Under the pieces are notes generated by a model, which saw only the letters and a program-made list of their open reading frames with translations, did no database searches and was not told the origin of the DNA. Source: Saccharococcus thermophilus (GTDB taxonomy: Bacteria; Bacillota; Bacilli; Bacillales; Anoxybacillaceae). Taken from it: a stretch of DNA of 64,000 nt. Positions 1 to 8,479 of this stretch are shown piece after piece. The stretch lies in contig NZ_JAASRS010000001.1 in NCBI RefSeq assembly GCF_011761475.1, forward strand, positions 310,001 to 374,000, written 5' to 3'. The position numbers and the translations under genes were made by a program. Position 1 is the first letter of the stretch; each line of letters opens with the position of its first letter.

Positions 1-617
1 TTCGCGAATTTTTGAAAGAGGAATACCGTACACGGACAATTTATCCCGACATGTACGATATTTTTAATGCGCTTCACTATACGCCGTATGCGCAAGTGAA
101 AGTCGTGATTTTAGGACAAGACCCGTACCACGGACCGGGGCAGGCGCACGGACTGAGCTTTTCCGTCAAACCGGGAGTGCCGCTGCCGCCGTCGCTTGTC
201 AATATTTTTAAAGAGCTTCATGATGATTTAGGATGTTATATTCCAGACAATGGATATTTAGTAAAATGGGCGAAGCAAGGAGTGTTGTTATTAAATACCG
301 TGTTGACGGTGCGCCGCGGGCAGGCCAATTCTCATCGAGGAAAAGGATGGGAGTTTTTCACCAACCGCGTCATTGAGCTCGTAAATGAAAAACAAGATCC
401 GGTCGTCTTTCTTTTGTGGGGGCGGCATGCGCAAGAGAAAAAAGAGCTGATTACGAATCCGCACCACTGCATTATCGAAGCGCCGCATCCAAGTCCGTTT
501 TCGGCGGCGCGCGGCTTTTTTGGCCATCGTCCGTTTTCGCGGACGAACGCGTTTTTGCAACAATGCGGGTACGACCCGATTGACTGGCAGATTGAGAACA
601 TAGGAGACAAAGCTTGA
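1..617 (+). CDS. ung: Uracil-DNA glycosylase, 5' end cut off by window edge
   Basis: Removes uracil from DNA in base excision repair (family 1 UDG, cytoplasmic). The water-activating motif GQDPYHG lies near the start of the visible part, and the DNA-intercalation loop HPSPFSA near its end. The reading frame is open to the left edge (residues REFLKEEY precede the first possible start, a TTG at 12, and match the B. subtilis protein), so the true start is outside the window and about 20 residues are missing. It is followed 29 bases later by ywdI, as in B. subtilis. Confidence 0.97.
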   Translation, partial: REFLKEEYRTRTIYPDMYDIFNALHYTPYAQVKVVILGQDPYHGPGQAHGLSFSVKPGVPLPPSLVNIFKELHDDLGCYIPDNGYLVKWAKQGVLLLNTVLTVRRGQANSHRGKGWEFFTNRVIELVNEKQDPVVFLLWGRHAQEKKELITNPHHCIIEAPHPSPFSAARGFFGHRPFSRTNAFLQQCGYDPIDWQIENIGDKA

Positions 618-646
618 GTGATATGATTGGATGAGGAGTGAACACA

Positions 647-907
647 TTGACGATTTCGATTGCGACGATTTTGGCAAAAATGGAGGCAGAGCTGCGAAAA
701 GCAAGGGCGGCGGACAGTCCGCAGCGCGTGCGGGAACATGTCGCCGCCGTGCGCGCTTTATGTGACTTGGTGTTGGAAGAAGAGGAAAAACGAGAAGTGC
801 CGTCGGTGTCTTTGCCGGAGGCGGCGACGCTTTTGATTCAGCAAGGAAAAGGGGAGCGAGTTGACATCGGCGACGACGCAAACGGCCCATCGCTGTTCGA
901 TTTCTAG
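647..907 (+). CDS. ywdI: YwdI family protein (DUF5327-like), unknown function
   Basis: Small soluble protein of about 86 residues with a charged helical first half and a conserved tail (ANGPSLFDF) typical of the Bacillus YwdI family. No function is known. A GTG at 638 is in frame, but it overlaps the Shine-Dalgarno GAGGAG (633-638). The TTG at 647 sits at proper spacing and gives the N-terminus MTISIATIL that matches YwdI, so I chose it. It follows ung closely and is probably cotranscribed. A rho-independent terminator follows. Confidence 0.8.
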   Translation: MTISIATILAKMEAELRKARAADSPQRVREHVAAVRALCDLVLEEEEKREVPSVSLPEAATLLIQQGKGERVDIGDDANGPSLFDF

Positions 908-934
908 GGAATTGCATTTATGGTAGCGTGGAAG

Positions 935-960
935 ACCCTTCTTGAGCAGAAGGGTTTTTC
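935..960 (+). terminator. Terminator after ung-ywdI
   Basis: Inverted repeat ACCCTTCT / AGAAGGGT with a five-base loop followed by a T run. It closes the ung-ywdI unit. Confidence 0.85.
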
Positions 961-1020
961 TTTGTTGTCGAAATGCGTTATGATAGGGATGAAAATTGTG
1001 CAGGAGAGGGCGGAGATATC

Positions 1021-1392
1021 ATGAAAACGTTTGTCTTTCTTGGAGCGCTGAATGCCTTTTTAGCCGTTGCCCTTGGGGCGTTTGGGGCGCATGGGCTCGA
1101 AGGGAAAATTCCCGACCGTTATTTTGAAATATGGAAAACAGCGGTGCAGTACCAAATGTTTCATGCGCTTGGCCTGTTGGTCGTTGGATTGCTGCTTGGC
1201 AAATTTCCGCAAGCAGGCTTGATCAGCGCGGCGGGCTGGATGATGTTTATCGGCATCATCTTATTTTCCGGAAGCTTGTATGTGTTAAGCGTGACGCAAA
1301 TTAAACCGCTTGGAGCGATCACCCCGTTTGGTGGCGTTGCGTTTTTAATCGCGTGGGTGCTGATCGGTTATGCGGCAATGAAAATAGGTTGA
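1021..1392 (+). CDS. ywdK: DUF423 family membrane protein (YwdK-like)
   Basis: A 123-residue integral membrane protein with four hydrophobic segments. The first carries the DUF423 signature GALNAFLAVALGAFGAHGLE, and KTAVQYQMFHALGLL lies at the second. Function is unknown in all organisms. The longer frame from 973 lacks a ribosome site, while the ATG at 1021 is preceded by AGGAGAGGGCGGAG. The gene stands alone between two terminators. Confidence 0.9.
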   Translation: MKTFVFLGALNAFLAVALGAFGAHGLEGKIPDRYFEIWKTAVQYQMFHALGLLVVGLLLGKFPQAGLISAAGWMMFIGIILFSGSLYVLSVTQIKPLGAITPFGGVAFLIAWVLIGYAAMKIG

Positions 1393-1431
1393 AGGGAGCG
1401 TTTCCATGAAGCGCTCCTTCTTTCTTTTTTC
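1391..1431 (+). terminator. Terminator of the DUF423 gene
   Basis: GGAGCG and CGCTCC arms extended by GAA/TTC, loop of about ten bases, followed by a T-rich stretch. It overlaps the stop codon of the DUF423 gene. Confidence 0.75.
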
Positions 1432-1487
1432 GAATATAAACGGTTCTTTGCGGGTGGCAAATGGCCGAAAGTTTTTCTGACGTTCAT

Positions 1488-2414
1488 TTACGGGGATAAC
1501 CATATGCCAAAAACAAAGAGCAATCCGAAGGCCCAGTGATGCCAGGCAGCCCATTTCATGCCGCTGATTTCTTCCATCCGTTCGGCTCCACAGCGGAAAC
1601 ACCAGCGAAGCCGAATGGCTAGCGGCAGAGCAAGCAAGGCTATTCCCGCTGTCCATGGAACGATATGGAAAGCGATTAAACTAATCATGGACAAGTAGGC
1701 GAGGGCGAGTATAACGGCAAGAAAACGTACAGCGCCCGCGCGTCCGAGAACGATCGCCAAGGTGCGGCGAAATGTCCGGTCTTTTTCGATGTCGCGTATA
1801 TTGTTAGATAAAATCATGGAAGCGATCAGCAGGGCGAAAGGAAAAGAGACGGCAAAAACCTGGGCATCGGGTGGATCGCCTTGCACGGTATAGGCGAGGG
1901 AAGTGGCCACCGGTCCCATGAATACAGCAGCGACAAGCTCTCCTAAGCCTAGCGACGATAAAGGACGTGGGCCGGCCGAGTAGGCGTAACCGAACAAGAT
2001 TCCTAAAGTGCCGGCGATGGCAATCCATAAACCGCTGTACCAGGCTAGGTATGCGCCAAGCAGCACCGCCGCAGAGAGCATGACGCCGGCGACAGCAGGA
2101 ACAACATGATGGGCGGGGCCGCGGCCGAATGACGGATCTCCGGGTGCCGCCCATTTGTCGCGGTCTTGGCCGCGCAGGACGTCAAAATAATCATTTAACA
2201 TATTTGTCGCCGCTTGTACCAATAGGGCGGCGACAAGCATTGCCGCAAACATGTCGGCGCGGACGTGCCCCTTTTTAGCGGCTAAGACAGTGCCGGCCAG
2301 CACCGGACTGAGCGTGCCAGTGAAAGTCAGCGGCCGCATGAGGTGAACCCACGAAAAGCGATAGGACCAGTTATGATGACGATAACCAGAACGATGTTCC
2401 TTCGTGATGCCCAA
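1488..2414 (-). CDS. UbiA-family prenyltransferase, MenA-like
   Basis: Integral membrane prenyltransferase of about 308 residues. Both aspartate motifs of the UbiA superfamily are present: NDYFDVLRGQD (about residue 75) and NNIRDIEKDR (about residue 205). These bind the Mg-diphosphate of the prenyl donor, and several transmembrane helices surround them. The sequence is closest in feel to MenA (1,4-dihydroxy-2-naphthoate prenyltransferase, menaquinone synthesis), but it may be a paralogue, so I give no symbol. A GTG at 2423 overlaps the AAGGAGGTG ribosome site; the TTG at 2414 has normal spacing and was chosen. It lies directly downstream of the CopD-like gene, likely as one Fnr-controlled unit. 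Confidence 0.8.
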   Translation of the reverse strand: MGITKEHRSGYRHHNWSYRFSWVHLMRPLTFTGTLSPVLAGTVLAAKKGHVRADMFAAMLVAALLVQAATNMLNDYFDVLRGQDRDKWAAPGDPSFGRGPAHHVVPAVAGVMLSAAVLLGAYLAWYSGLWIAIAGTLGILFGYAYSAGPRPLSSLGLGELVAAVFMGPVATSLAYTVQGDPPDAQVFAVSFPFALLIASMILSNNIRDIEKDRTFRRTLAIVLGRAGAVRFLAVILALAYLSMISLIAFHIVPWTAGIALLALPLAIRLRWCFRCGAERMEEISGMKWAAWHHWAFGLLFVFGIWLSP

Positions 2415-2449
2415 TCTGTTCACCTCCTTGCAGCGTAAGTACGTTTCTA

Positions 2450-2950
2450 TCAGCGCAGCAAAAGCATACAGATGATCAAAGCGACAAAGCCGATGACTTC
2501 TACCGACTCTACGGCGACGACGGTCGCCATTGCCTTCGCCAACGGCACGGAGTCACCGCTTTCTGCTTGTTGCCAAAGGGAATCGTCGGTAAAAATGTTT
2601 ATTGCCTGCCGATAGCCGACAAACACTCCCCATGCCAAGGTAACAAGACCGATGAGAAGGGCGGCCAGCCATATATGGCCGTATGTCGTGTTCCACAAGT
2701 CATGCCAATGGCGGATTGGTCCAGCGACGGTGCCGAGCAAAATGCCGGTTATGATCACTCCGGAGCCTGCCAATGTAAGCGGCCAATGCGTCCATTGCAT
2801 AAGAGAACGAAAAAATAGCTGCTGCTGGGAAGCCGGCATCGTTTTCGCTGCGGGATAGATCCCCCAACCGATAAAGAAAATGCCTCCTACCCAAATCATC
2901 GCGAGGATAATATGCATTCCCAATAGAATTTTATGAACTACCCAGGCCAT
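2450..2950 (-). CDS. CopD-like four-helix membrane protein
   Basis: A 166-residue membrane protein with four predicted helices. The N-terminal helix carries HKILLGMHIILAMIWVGG with paired histidines, the pattern of the CopD (copper resistance D) fold. Similar histidine-bearing four-helix proteins bind heme or copper, so either ligand is possible; the exact role is not known. It is the first gene of a leftward pair with the MenA-like prenyltransferase. The promoter upstream carries a perfect Fnr-type palindrome, which suggests a respiratory role at low oxygen. Confidence 0.75.
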   Translation of the reverse strand: MAWVVHKILLGMHIILAMIWVGGIFFIGWGIYPAAKTMPASQQQLFFRSLMQWTHWPLTLAGSGVIITGILLGTVAGPIRHWHDLWNTTYGHIWLAALLIGLVTLAWGVFVGYRQAINIFTDDSLWQQAESGDSVPLAKAMATVVAVESVEVIGFVALIICMLLLR

Positions 2951-2982
2951 GCCGGGTCACCTCTTTTGCTTTGTTCGAGACC

Positions 2983-3025
2983 ATTATACAATGTGGGATG
3001 CGGGCTAAGTGTGATTGGCATCACA
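2983..3025 (-). promoter_or_regulatory. Fnr-type class II promoter of the CopD-like/MenA-like operon
   Basis: TGTGATTGGCATCACA at 3010-3025 is a perfect match to the Crp/Fnr consensus TGTGA-N6-TCACA and a perfect dyad in its outer six bases. On the minus strand a perfect -10 hexamer TATAAT lies at 2988-2983. The inferred start at about 2976 puts the dyad centre (3017.5) at -41.5, the classic position for Fnr activation in Bacillus. No good -35 is visible, as expected for an activator-dependent promoter. Confidence 0.75.
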
Positions 3026-3089
3026 TAATCGGGAGAATGTGCGTCCAGGTTGAAGCTTTTTCAAAGGCGGGGCAGCACGGGGATGGCAT

Positions 3090-3125
3090 AAAAAATAAGG
3101 TTGCGGCTAGCAACCTTATTTTTTG
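3090..3125. terminator. Hairpin terminator with A/T tracts on both sides
   Basis: AAAAATAAGGTTGC and GCAACCTTATTTTT arms around a five-base loop. It lies just past the stop of gerQ (leftward gene) and can also stop rightward transcription. Confidence 0.85.
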
Positions 3126-3128
3126 CGG

Positions 3129-3662
3129 TTATCGCGGGGAATAGCTGCTCAATTGCGCCGTCGCTCCAGCAAACGGATATTCATAGGCAATTTCCCCTTC
3201 AAACACGATGTAATCAAGATAAATCATCGGCAATAAGTAGCGCATTCCCGTCTGCGGATCGCTTAAGATCAAATGGTCGCGCCCCGCGGCTTCGATGTTG
3301 CCGCGGAATATTTTTGCGTTCCATTCCCGGTTGTTTTCAAACGTCATATATACGGTAATCATTTTTCCTTTGTTGAGGCGCAAAATGTTTTCAATGTAGG
3401 ACTCTTCAATTGGCAGCATCCCCGGAATGGACGGCTGGCTCACCGTTGTCGGTGTTTGCATTGCGAACGAAGGCGGCTGCAAGCCAAACGCAGGAGTTGG
3501 TGTCATCATTGGTTGTTGGTAGTATGGATAAGCCATTGGATAGTAGGCTTGTGGATACATATAGCCATATGGATACGGCTGATAAGGTTGATAAAGTTGA
3601 TATGGTTGTTGTCGTTCATCATCTAGCGGGTGAAATGCGTTTTCATATGAATTTGTGGACAT
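3129..3662 (-). CDS. gerQ: Spore coat protein GerQ
   Basis: Coat protein needed to place the cortex hydrolase CwlJ; in B. subtilis it is cross-linked by transglutaminase. The N-terminal half is rich in Tyr, Pro and Gln (repeated YQPYQPYPYG, PYYQQP), and the conserved C-terminal half begins at about IPGMLPIEESYIENILRLNKGK. The longer frame from 3704 adds 14 residues, but the ATG at 3662 is preceded by GGAGGAGG at good spacing. It is directly downstream of cwlJ (24 bases), the same pair as in B. subtilis, presumably expressed in the mother cell. Confidence 0.95.
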   Translation of the reverse strand: MSTNSYENAFHPLDDERQQPYQLYQPYQPYPYGYMYPQAYYPMAYPYYQQPMMTPTPAFGLQPPSFAMQTPTTVSQPSIPGMLPIEESYIENILRLNKGKMITVYMTFENNREWNAKIFRGNIEAAGRDHLILSDPQTGMRYLLPMIYLDYIVFEGEIAYEYPFAGATAQLSSYSPR

Positions 3663-3685
3663 AGGGGAACCTCCTCCATGAAAAT

Positions 3686-4114
3686 TTAATATACTCTTGG
3701 GCAATCACTCGGTGTTGGCGCATAAAAACAATGCGACTTATAACGACCGGTGTTCCATTGGCCAAACCACTGCGGTGGACAATCTGCGCCCTCTGGAGGT
3801 TTAAAAAACCATAGCGCATTGGTGGCCGGATGGTATCGCCAGCCGCGAATCACTTGACGGGCTAATTGAATGTCGATGTCTCTTGCTCTTTGGTAGAAAT
3901 AGCCCTTTTGAACTGCTTCAAAACCGCCTGGGCTTTGAAACACCATTTGGCGGATGGTGCGTATCCCCCGAAAGTCAAGGCAATCAGCGATGCAACGGTT
4001 TACTCCGACGTTTCCTACCATTAACATGCCAAGCCGTCCGTCACCTTCTGCTTCTGCCCGCATCAGCCTTGCCAACAGTTTTACGTCTTCCTCTGTATGT
4101 GCAACAACAGCCAT
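3686..4114 (-). CDS. cwlJ: Spore cortex-lytic hydrolase CwlJ
   Basis: Cell-wall hydrolase (Hydrolase_2 / SleB-type catalytic domain) that degrades spore cortex in Ca-dipicolinate-triggered germination. The 142-residue protein is a bare catalytic domain without signal peptide, as is usual for CwlJ. Visible motifs are RLMRAEAEGDGRLGMLMVGNVGVNR with the catalytic glutamate, and NALWFFKP near the C-terminus. The start ATG follows GAGGTGA. Translationally close to gerQ, whose product it needs for coat localisation. Confidence 0.96.
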   Translation of the reverse strand: MAVVAHTEEDVKLLARLMRAEAEGDGRLGMLMVGNVGVNRCIADCLDFRGIRTIRQMVFQSPGGFEAVQKGYFYQRARDIDIQLARQVIRGWRYHPATNALWFFKPPEGADCPPQWFGQWNTGRYKSHCFYAPTPSDCPRVY

Positions 4115-4252
4115 GTCGTCACCTCAACTGTCTTTTTTCTCGACAATAATAGGCTATTGCGGAAGCGGGAAATGGTGACAAATTTATAAACGAATTTCTG
4201 ATTTTATATTTATGGGAAAGAAAAACGGGATATGACAGAAAAACGGGGATTG

Positions 4253-4292
4253 TCCAAAAAAAAATCGGGGATGCTTAAAGCATGCATCCCCG
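4253..4292 (-). terminator. Terminator of hemQ
   Basis: GGGGATGC / GCATCCCC arms; on the minus strand they are followed by a long T run (A run at 4257-4264 of the plus strand). Confidence 0.85.
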
Positions 4293-4298
4293 TCGGGG

Positions 4299-5045
4299 TT
4301 ACACATGTAAAAATAACGGCACTTTTTCTACTGTTAAACGGTTTCCAACAAAGAACGACCCGAATTCTCCATAGCGGGCGCTCACTTCATCAAAGCGCAT
4401 TTCGTAAACAAGTTTTTTAAATTGCAAAGCGTCATCGGAGAATAATGTAACGCCCCATTCAAAGTCATCTAAGCCGACGGAGCCGGTGATAATTTGCGTC
4501 ACTTTGCCGGCATATTTGCGGCCAGTCATGCCATGGGCGCGCATTAAATTGCGCCGTTCTTCCATGGAAAGCATATACCAGTTGTCATTGCCTTGCCGGC
4601 GCTTGTCCATTGGATAGAAGCAAATATGCTTCGTTTTTGGCAAAATTGGATAGAGGCGGCGGCGCACTTCCGGAATTTGATAAGGGTCCTCATTGCCGGA
4701 CGCTAAGTAGTTGCTTAGCTCGACAACGGAAACGTAAGAATAGGCCGGCACCAAAAATTCGGCCAGTCTTGTTTTGTTTAGCGCCGTTTCGATGTCGTTC
4801 AATTCTTCGATCGTCGGACGTAAAATCATAAACATAATATCGGCTTTTTGCCCGACGATCGTGTAAATAGCGTGGCTTCCTTCCTGTTTATCTTCTGTTT
4901 CTTGCCATTTTTCGACTAATGATAAAAACTCATGAATGGCTGCTTCACGCTCATCGCTTGTTAACGTTTTCCACGCGCTCCAGTCGATGGTGCGGAAATC
5001 ATGAAGGCAATACCAGCCATCGAGTGTTTGTGCCGCTTCGCTCAT
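4299..5045 (-). CDS. hemQ: Coproheme decarboxylase HemQ
   Basis: Last enzyme of the coproporphyrin-dependent heme pathway of Gram-positive bacteria: converts coproheme III to heme b with peroxide. The 248-residue chlorite-dismutase-fold protein keeps the catalytic tyrosine (Y144 in CFYPMDKRR) and the proximal heme ligand (H171 in MRAHGMTGR), 27 residues apart as in characterised HemQ. The start MSEAAQTL at 5045 is preceded by AAGGAG; the longer frame to 5102 has no such site. Divergent from pta, as in B. subtilis (ywfI-pta). Confidence 0.96.
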   Translation of the reverse strand: MSEAAQTLDGWYCLHDFRTIDWSAWKTLTSDEREAAIHEFLSLVEKWQETEDKQEGSHAIYTIVGQKADIMFMILRPTIEELNDIETALNKTRLAEFLVPAYSYVSVVELSNYLASGNEDPYQIPEVRRRLYPILPKTKHICFYPMDKRRQGNDNWYMLSMEERRNLMRAHGMTGRKYAGKVTQIITGSVGLDDFEWGVTLFSDDALQFKKLVYEMRFDEVSARYGEFGSFFVGNRLTVEKVPLFLHV

Positions 5046-5263
5046 ATCGTTCACTCCTTGTTTTATGTAGTTTACAGTTTCACTATACCATAGTTTAGCC
5101 ATGAAACGCTTGCATGTCGCATTGTTAAAATTATGTGAAAATCCGTAAACTGAATTATTTTAATAAAGCGACTATTTATTGTAAGTGCTTAACTCGGTTG
5201 CGTTTCTACATAATAAGAGTATCCTAGTATATAGGGATTTCATACATTGAGGAGGATTCGTTC

Positions 5264-6238
5264 GTGAGTAGCGATTTATTTTCTGCCTTAAAAGAAAAAT
5301 TAGTAGGAAAACAACGGAAAATTGTTTTTCCGGAAGGTCTTGATGAGCGCATTTTAACGGCGGTCAGCCGCCTGGTGCAAGAACAGCTTGTCGTACCGAT
5401 TGTCATCGGCAATAAAGAGGCGGTAAAACAAAAAGCGAATGAGCTCGGCTTGACGCTTGAAAATGTTGAAATCATCGACCCTCGGCAATACGAGAAAATG
5501 GACGAGCTTGTGGCCGCGTTTGTTGAGCGCCGTAAAGGAAAAGCGACCGAAGAAACGGCGCGGCAATTGCTTCTTGATGAAAACTATTTTGGCACGATGC
5601 TTGTCTATATGGATCAGGCGCACGGATTAGTGAGCGGTGCTGCCCATTCGACTGCCGATACAGTAAGACCTGCATTGCAAATTATTAAAACGAAACCAGG
5701 TGTCCGTAAAACGTCAGGCGTATTTATTATGGCGCGCGGCGACGAGAAATACGTGTTTGCCGATTGTGCGATTAACATTGCCCCGGACAGCCAAGATTTA
5801 GCGGAAATCGCCGTTGAGAGCGCCAATACGGCAAGAATGTTCGATATCGAACCGCGCGTGGCGATGTTAAGCTTTTCGACAAAAGGATCGGCAAAATCGC
5901 CGGAAACGGAAAAAGTCGTTGAAGCGGTGCGAATCGCGAAAGAAATGGCGCCGGATTTAGTGTTAGACGGCGAGTTTCAATTCGACGCAGCGTTCGTTCC
6001 GTCCGTGGCGAAAAAGAAAGCGCCGGATTCTGTCATTCAAGGCGATGCGAATGTATTTATCTTCCCAAGCTTAGAAGCGGGGAACATTGGCTACAAAATC
6101 GCCCAGCGCCTTGGCAACTTTGAAGCGATCGGCCCGATTTTGCAAGGGCTGAATAAGCCGGTGAACGACCTGTCGCGCGGCTGCAACGCCGAAGATGTAT
6201 ACAAACTGGCGCTCATTACCGCAGCGCAATCGCTGTGA
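5264..6238 (+). CDS. pta: Phosphate acetyltransferase
   Basis: Interconverts acetyl-CoA and acetyl phosphate, the first step of overflow acetate formation. The 324-residue length fits the short Bacillus Pta without the extra N-terminal domain. The PTA_PTB domain fills the protein, with conserved GAAHSTADTVRPALQII and the C-terminal NVFIFPSLEAGNIGYK. The GTG start follows AGGAGG. A monocistronic unit with its own terminator; lipL follows. Confidence 0.97.
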   Translation: MSSDLFSALKEKLVGKQRKIVFPEGLDERILTAVSRLVQEQLVVPIVIGNKEAVKQKANELGLTLENVEIIDPRQYEKMDELVAAFVERRKGKATEETARQLLLDENYFGTMLVYMDQAHGLVSGAAHSTADTVRPALQIIKTKPGVRKTSGVFIMARGDEKYVFADCAINIAPDSQDLAEIAVESANTARMFDIEPRVAMLSFSTKGSAKSPETEKVVEAVRIAKEMAPDLVLDGEFQFDAAFVPSVAKKKAPDSVIQGDANVFIFPSLEAGNIGYKIAQRLGNFEAIGPILQGLNKPVNDLSRGCNAEDVYKLALITAAQSL

Positions 6239-6243
6239 CGCGG

Positions 6244-6277
6244 AAAAAGGATGACAATGACCGTCATCCTTTTTTCC
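6244..6277 (+). terminator. Terminator of pta
   Basis: GGATGAC / GTCATCC arms with a seven-base loop, flanked by an A run and a T6 tract. Confidence 0.9.
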
Positions 6278-6326
6278 GTATATGATATAATTTTTTTCAG
6301 ATTACTTGCTAAGGAGAAAAAGCGCA

Positions 6327-7160
6327 ATGGTCCATGAATTGTTGCAGCAGGCGCAATGGCGCATTATCGACCAATCGCATTTCGGCCCGATGTTTGACGC
6401 AAAACAATCGTTTGCCATCGATGATACGCTTTGCACATCGGTGGGAACGGGACAGTCTGATGCCGTCGCCCGCACATGGGTGCATCACAATACGGTCGTG
6501 TTAGGGATTCAAGATACAAAGCTTCCCCATCTGCAGGAAGCGGTGTCTTTTTTAGAAGCAAACGAATACAAGGTGATCGTCCGCAATTCCGGCGGGCTTG
6601 CCGTCGTGCTCGATGAAGGGGTGCTCAATATATCGCTCATTTTTCCGGAAACGGCGAAAGCGATTGATATCCATCAAGGATATGAAGCGATGTGGCAGCT
6701 CATCAAGGCGATGTTTTCGTCTTACGGTAAAGTGATTGAAGCGCGGGAAATCGTCGGTTCGTATTGTCCGGGCAGTTACGATCTCAGCATTGACGGCAAA
6801 AAATTCGCGGGCATTTCGCAGCGGCGCGTGCGCGGCGGCGTGGCGGTGCAAATTTATTTATGCATCAATGGAAGCGGCTCGGCGCGCGCCGAGTTAATCC
6901 GCCGTTTTTATGAGCTTGGATTGCAAGGAGAGGCGACGAAGTTTTCTTATCCGATCATTGTTCCAAGCACAATGGCGTCGCTTTCGGAATTGCTTGGGGA
7001 CGAGCTGACCATCCCGGCCGTGATGCTTCTTTTATTGCGTACGCTCCAGTCGTTTGGCGGAAAGCTGTACTCCTCGACGCTGACGGAAGAAGAGCTGTCT
7101 TTATACGAGTATTATTGGGAACGCATCGTCCGCCGCAATGAAAAAGCGTTCGCTACATGA
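6327..7160 (+). CDS. lipL: Octanoyl-[GcvH]:protein N-octanoyltransferase LipL
   Basis: Amidotransferase that moves octanoyl groups from GcvH to the E2 subunits of 2-oxoacid dehydrogenases in lipoate assembly. A BPL_LplA_LipB domain spans the protein, with RNSGGLAVV near residue 87 and the acyl-carrying cysteine at about residue 147 ([11 protein letters not shown]). The start was set at the ATG with AAGGAG upstream; the frame's first start at 6306 overlaps that site. Same neighbour of pta as in B. subtilis (ywfL). Confidence 0.94.
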   Translation: MVHELLQQAQWRIIDQSHFGPMFDAKQSFAIDDTLCTSVGTGQSDAVARTWVHHNTVVLGIQDTKLPHLQEAVSFLEANEYKVIVRNSGGLAVVLDEGVLNISLIFPETAKAIDIHQGYEAMWQLIKAMFSSYGKVIEAREIVGSYCPGSYDLSIDGKKFAGISQRRVRGGVAVQIYLCINGSGSARAELIRRFYELGLQGEATKFSYPIIVPSTMASLSELLGDELTIPAVMLLLLRTLQSFGGKLYSSTLTEEELSLYEYYWERIVRRNEKAFAT

Positions 7161-7162
7161 TG

Positions 7163-7198
7163 ACGGCTGCCCGTTTGCCCAGGGCAGCCGTTATTATT
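7163..7198. terminator. Bidirectional terminator between lipL and rsfA
   Basis: Perfect ten-base arms ACGGCTGCCC / GGGCAGCCGT with T-rich sequence to the right. It lies between two convergent genes. Confidence 0.8.
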
Positions 7199-7856
7199 CT
7201 GCGATTTTTTCCAAATTCCCGTTTTGGTCCATGCGGAATTTGAGCGCCTGGCGCTCCTCTTCTTCTTGCAAAACAAGCTTGCGGGCTCTATTAATAATTC
7301 TTACTAATGTTTCATAATCTTCTTGAATCGTGGAAGAGTTTTCTTCTAGTTTGGCAATTTTCTTTTCTAATTCTTTATTTTTCGTTCGCATTTCTTCATT
7401 TTCTTTGCGCAGACGTTCATTTTCTTTTGTCAATACTTCGTGCCGGCGGTGAGCCGTTTTTAACGTTTGCAAAAAGGAAATCACTTGGTCTAATGTAATC
7501 GATGATGATCCACTAGCAGAAGGTACAACCGCCGGCAATTGGGCGATCTCCCCGATTTCTGCTAGCGAAGGAGCGGGAGGATTGTACAGCAACTTTTTCT
7601 TCCCGCCTTGTTGTTTGCCTAAAAGCCGCTGTCTTTCTTTGCGCTGCCGTTTGGCAAGCTGCAGCGCTTGTTCGTAACGGCGCCGGACGACCGCATTCCA
7701 GCGGAACCCGCAGGCCGCCGATGTCCGGTTTAATTTATCGCCGACTTCTTCAAAGGCGTTTAGCTGTGTGCTTCCTTCTCGCACATGGCGCAGCACCGTT
7801 TCCGCTAATAGCAAATCATCTTCTTCTGTCCATGCATCTTGTCGTTGCTTCATCAT
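7194..7856 (-). CDS. rsfA: Prespore regulator RsfA
   Basis: Transcription factor that tunes sigma-F genes in the forespore of B. subtilis. The N-terminal Myb/SANT-like domain (about residues 5-55: [16 protein letters not shown], then [19 protein letters not shown]) binds DNA. A long coiled coil follows at about 130-185 (heptad-rich [16 protein letters not shown]). The start MMKQRQ at 7856 has an AAGGGAG site; the frame extends to 7901 but without one. A lone gene, convergent with lipL. Confidence 0.92.
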   Translation of the reverse strand: MMKQRQDAWTEEDDLLLAETVLRHVREGSTQLNAFEEVGDKLNRTSAACGFRWNAVVRRRYEQALQLAKRQRKERQRLLGKQQGGKKKLLYNPPAPSLAEIGEIAQLPAVVPSASGSSSITLDQVISFLQTLKTAHRRHEVLTKENERLRKENEEMRTKNKELEKKIAKLEENSSTIQEDYETLVRIINRARKLVLQEEEERQALKFRMDQNGNLEKIAE

Positions 7857-8104
7857 TCTCAACTCCCTTTTTTTCTTGTTTGGTAGTAGAAGCATAGACA
7901 AAAATAGTAAATCTTATACATTTTTTAGTTTCGATGAATCAAAAATTGCAAGAATTGCAAACGAACCGCATGATGGAAGCATAATAGGGGAAGTAAATGG
8001 AAGGGAGGTCGGAAGTCAACAAACTTGCAATAGGCAAAAAGAAGCGTTAGAATACACGATAGTGTAAACAAACGCAAGCGAGCGCAGAGAAGAGGTGAGC
8101 CAGC

Positions 8105-8332
8105 ATGGCAAATGAATTTCGCGTTTGTGATGACTGCAAAGCGCCAAATTTGAAAACGTTAATTCCGCGTTTGAAAAAGTTGGATCCTAATGCGACGATT
8201 AAAATCGGCTGCCAGTCGTATTGCGGTCCAGGCCGCAAAAAAACGTTTGCCTTTGTCAATAACCGCCCGGTCGCAGCGTTGACAGAGGATGAGCTGATTG
8301 AGAAAATTGCTGAAAAATTAAAGAAAAGCTAA
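8105..8332 (+). CDS. DUF1450 family small protein (YuzB-like)
   Basis: A 75-residue protein with a CDDC pair near the N-terminus and [11 protein letters not shown] in the middle, the DUF1450 pattern that may bind metal. Function unknown. ATG follows AGAGGTGAGCC. It has its own terminator, so it is likely a single-gene unit. The 200 bases before it (7902-8104) hold its leader and the divergent rsfA promoter region; no other gene is visible there. Confidence 0.88.
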   Translation: MANEFRVCDDCKAPNLKTLIPRLKKLDPNATIKIGCQSYCGPGRKKTFAFVNNRPVAALTEDELIEKIAEKLKKS

Positions 8333-8369
8333 AAAATCGCCTTCTTTTTTGACGAGAAGGTGATTTTTT
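8333..8369 (+). terminator. Terminator of the DUF1450 gene
   Basis: AAATCGCCTTCT and AGAAGGTGATTT arms (one G-T pair), A run before, T6 after. Confidence 0.88.
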
Positions 8370-8479
8370 GTTTCTATTTTTAGGAAATAATGAGAAGTAA
8401 AGAAGGAGAAATCAAGTATTTCTTTATAAAAGAAAACGGCTTATAATAGATTCATGTTAGAAATGGAAGAGGGGATAAC

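Noticed and set aside
5102-5114. TGAAACGCTTGCA near the start of hemQ, cre-like
   Set aside because: One base is missing between the half-sites compared with the cre consensus, and it lies about 160 bases before pta, so it was not called.
7902-8104. Possible small gene or forespore promoter between rsfA and the DUF1450 gene
   Set aside because: Only a 17-codon frame with no family resemblance; a GTATA box for rsfA has no convincing -10 partner.
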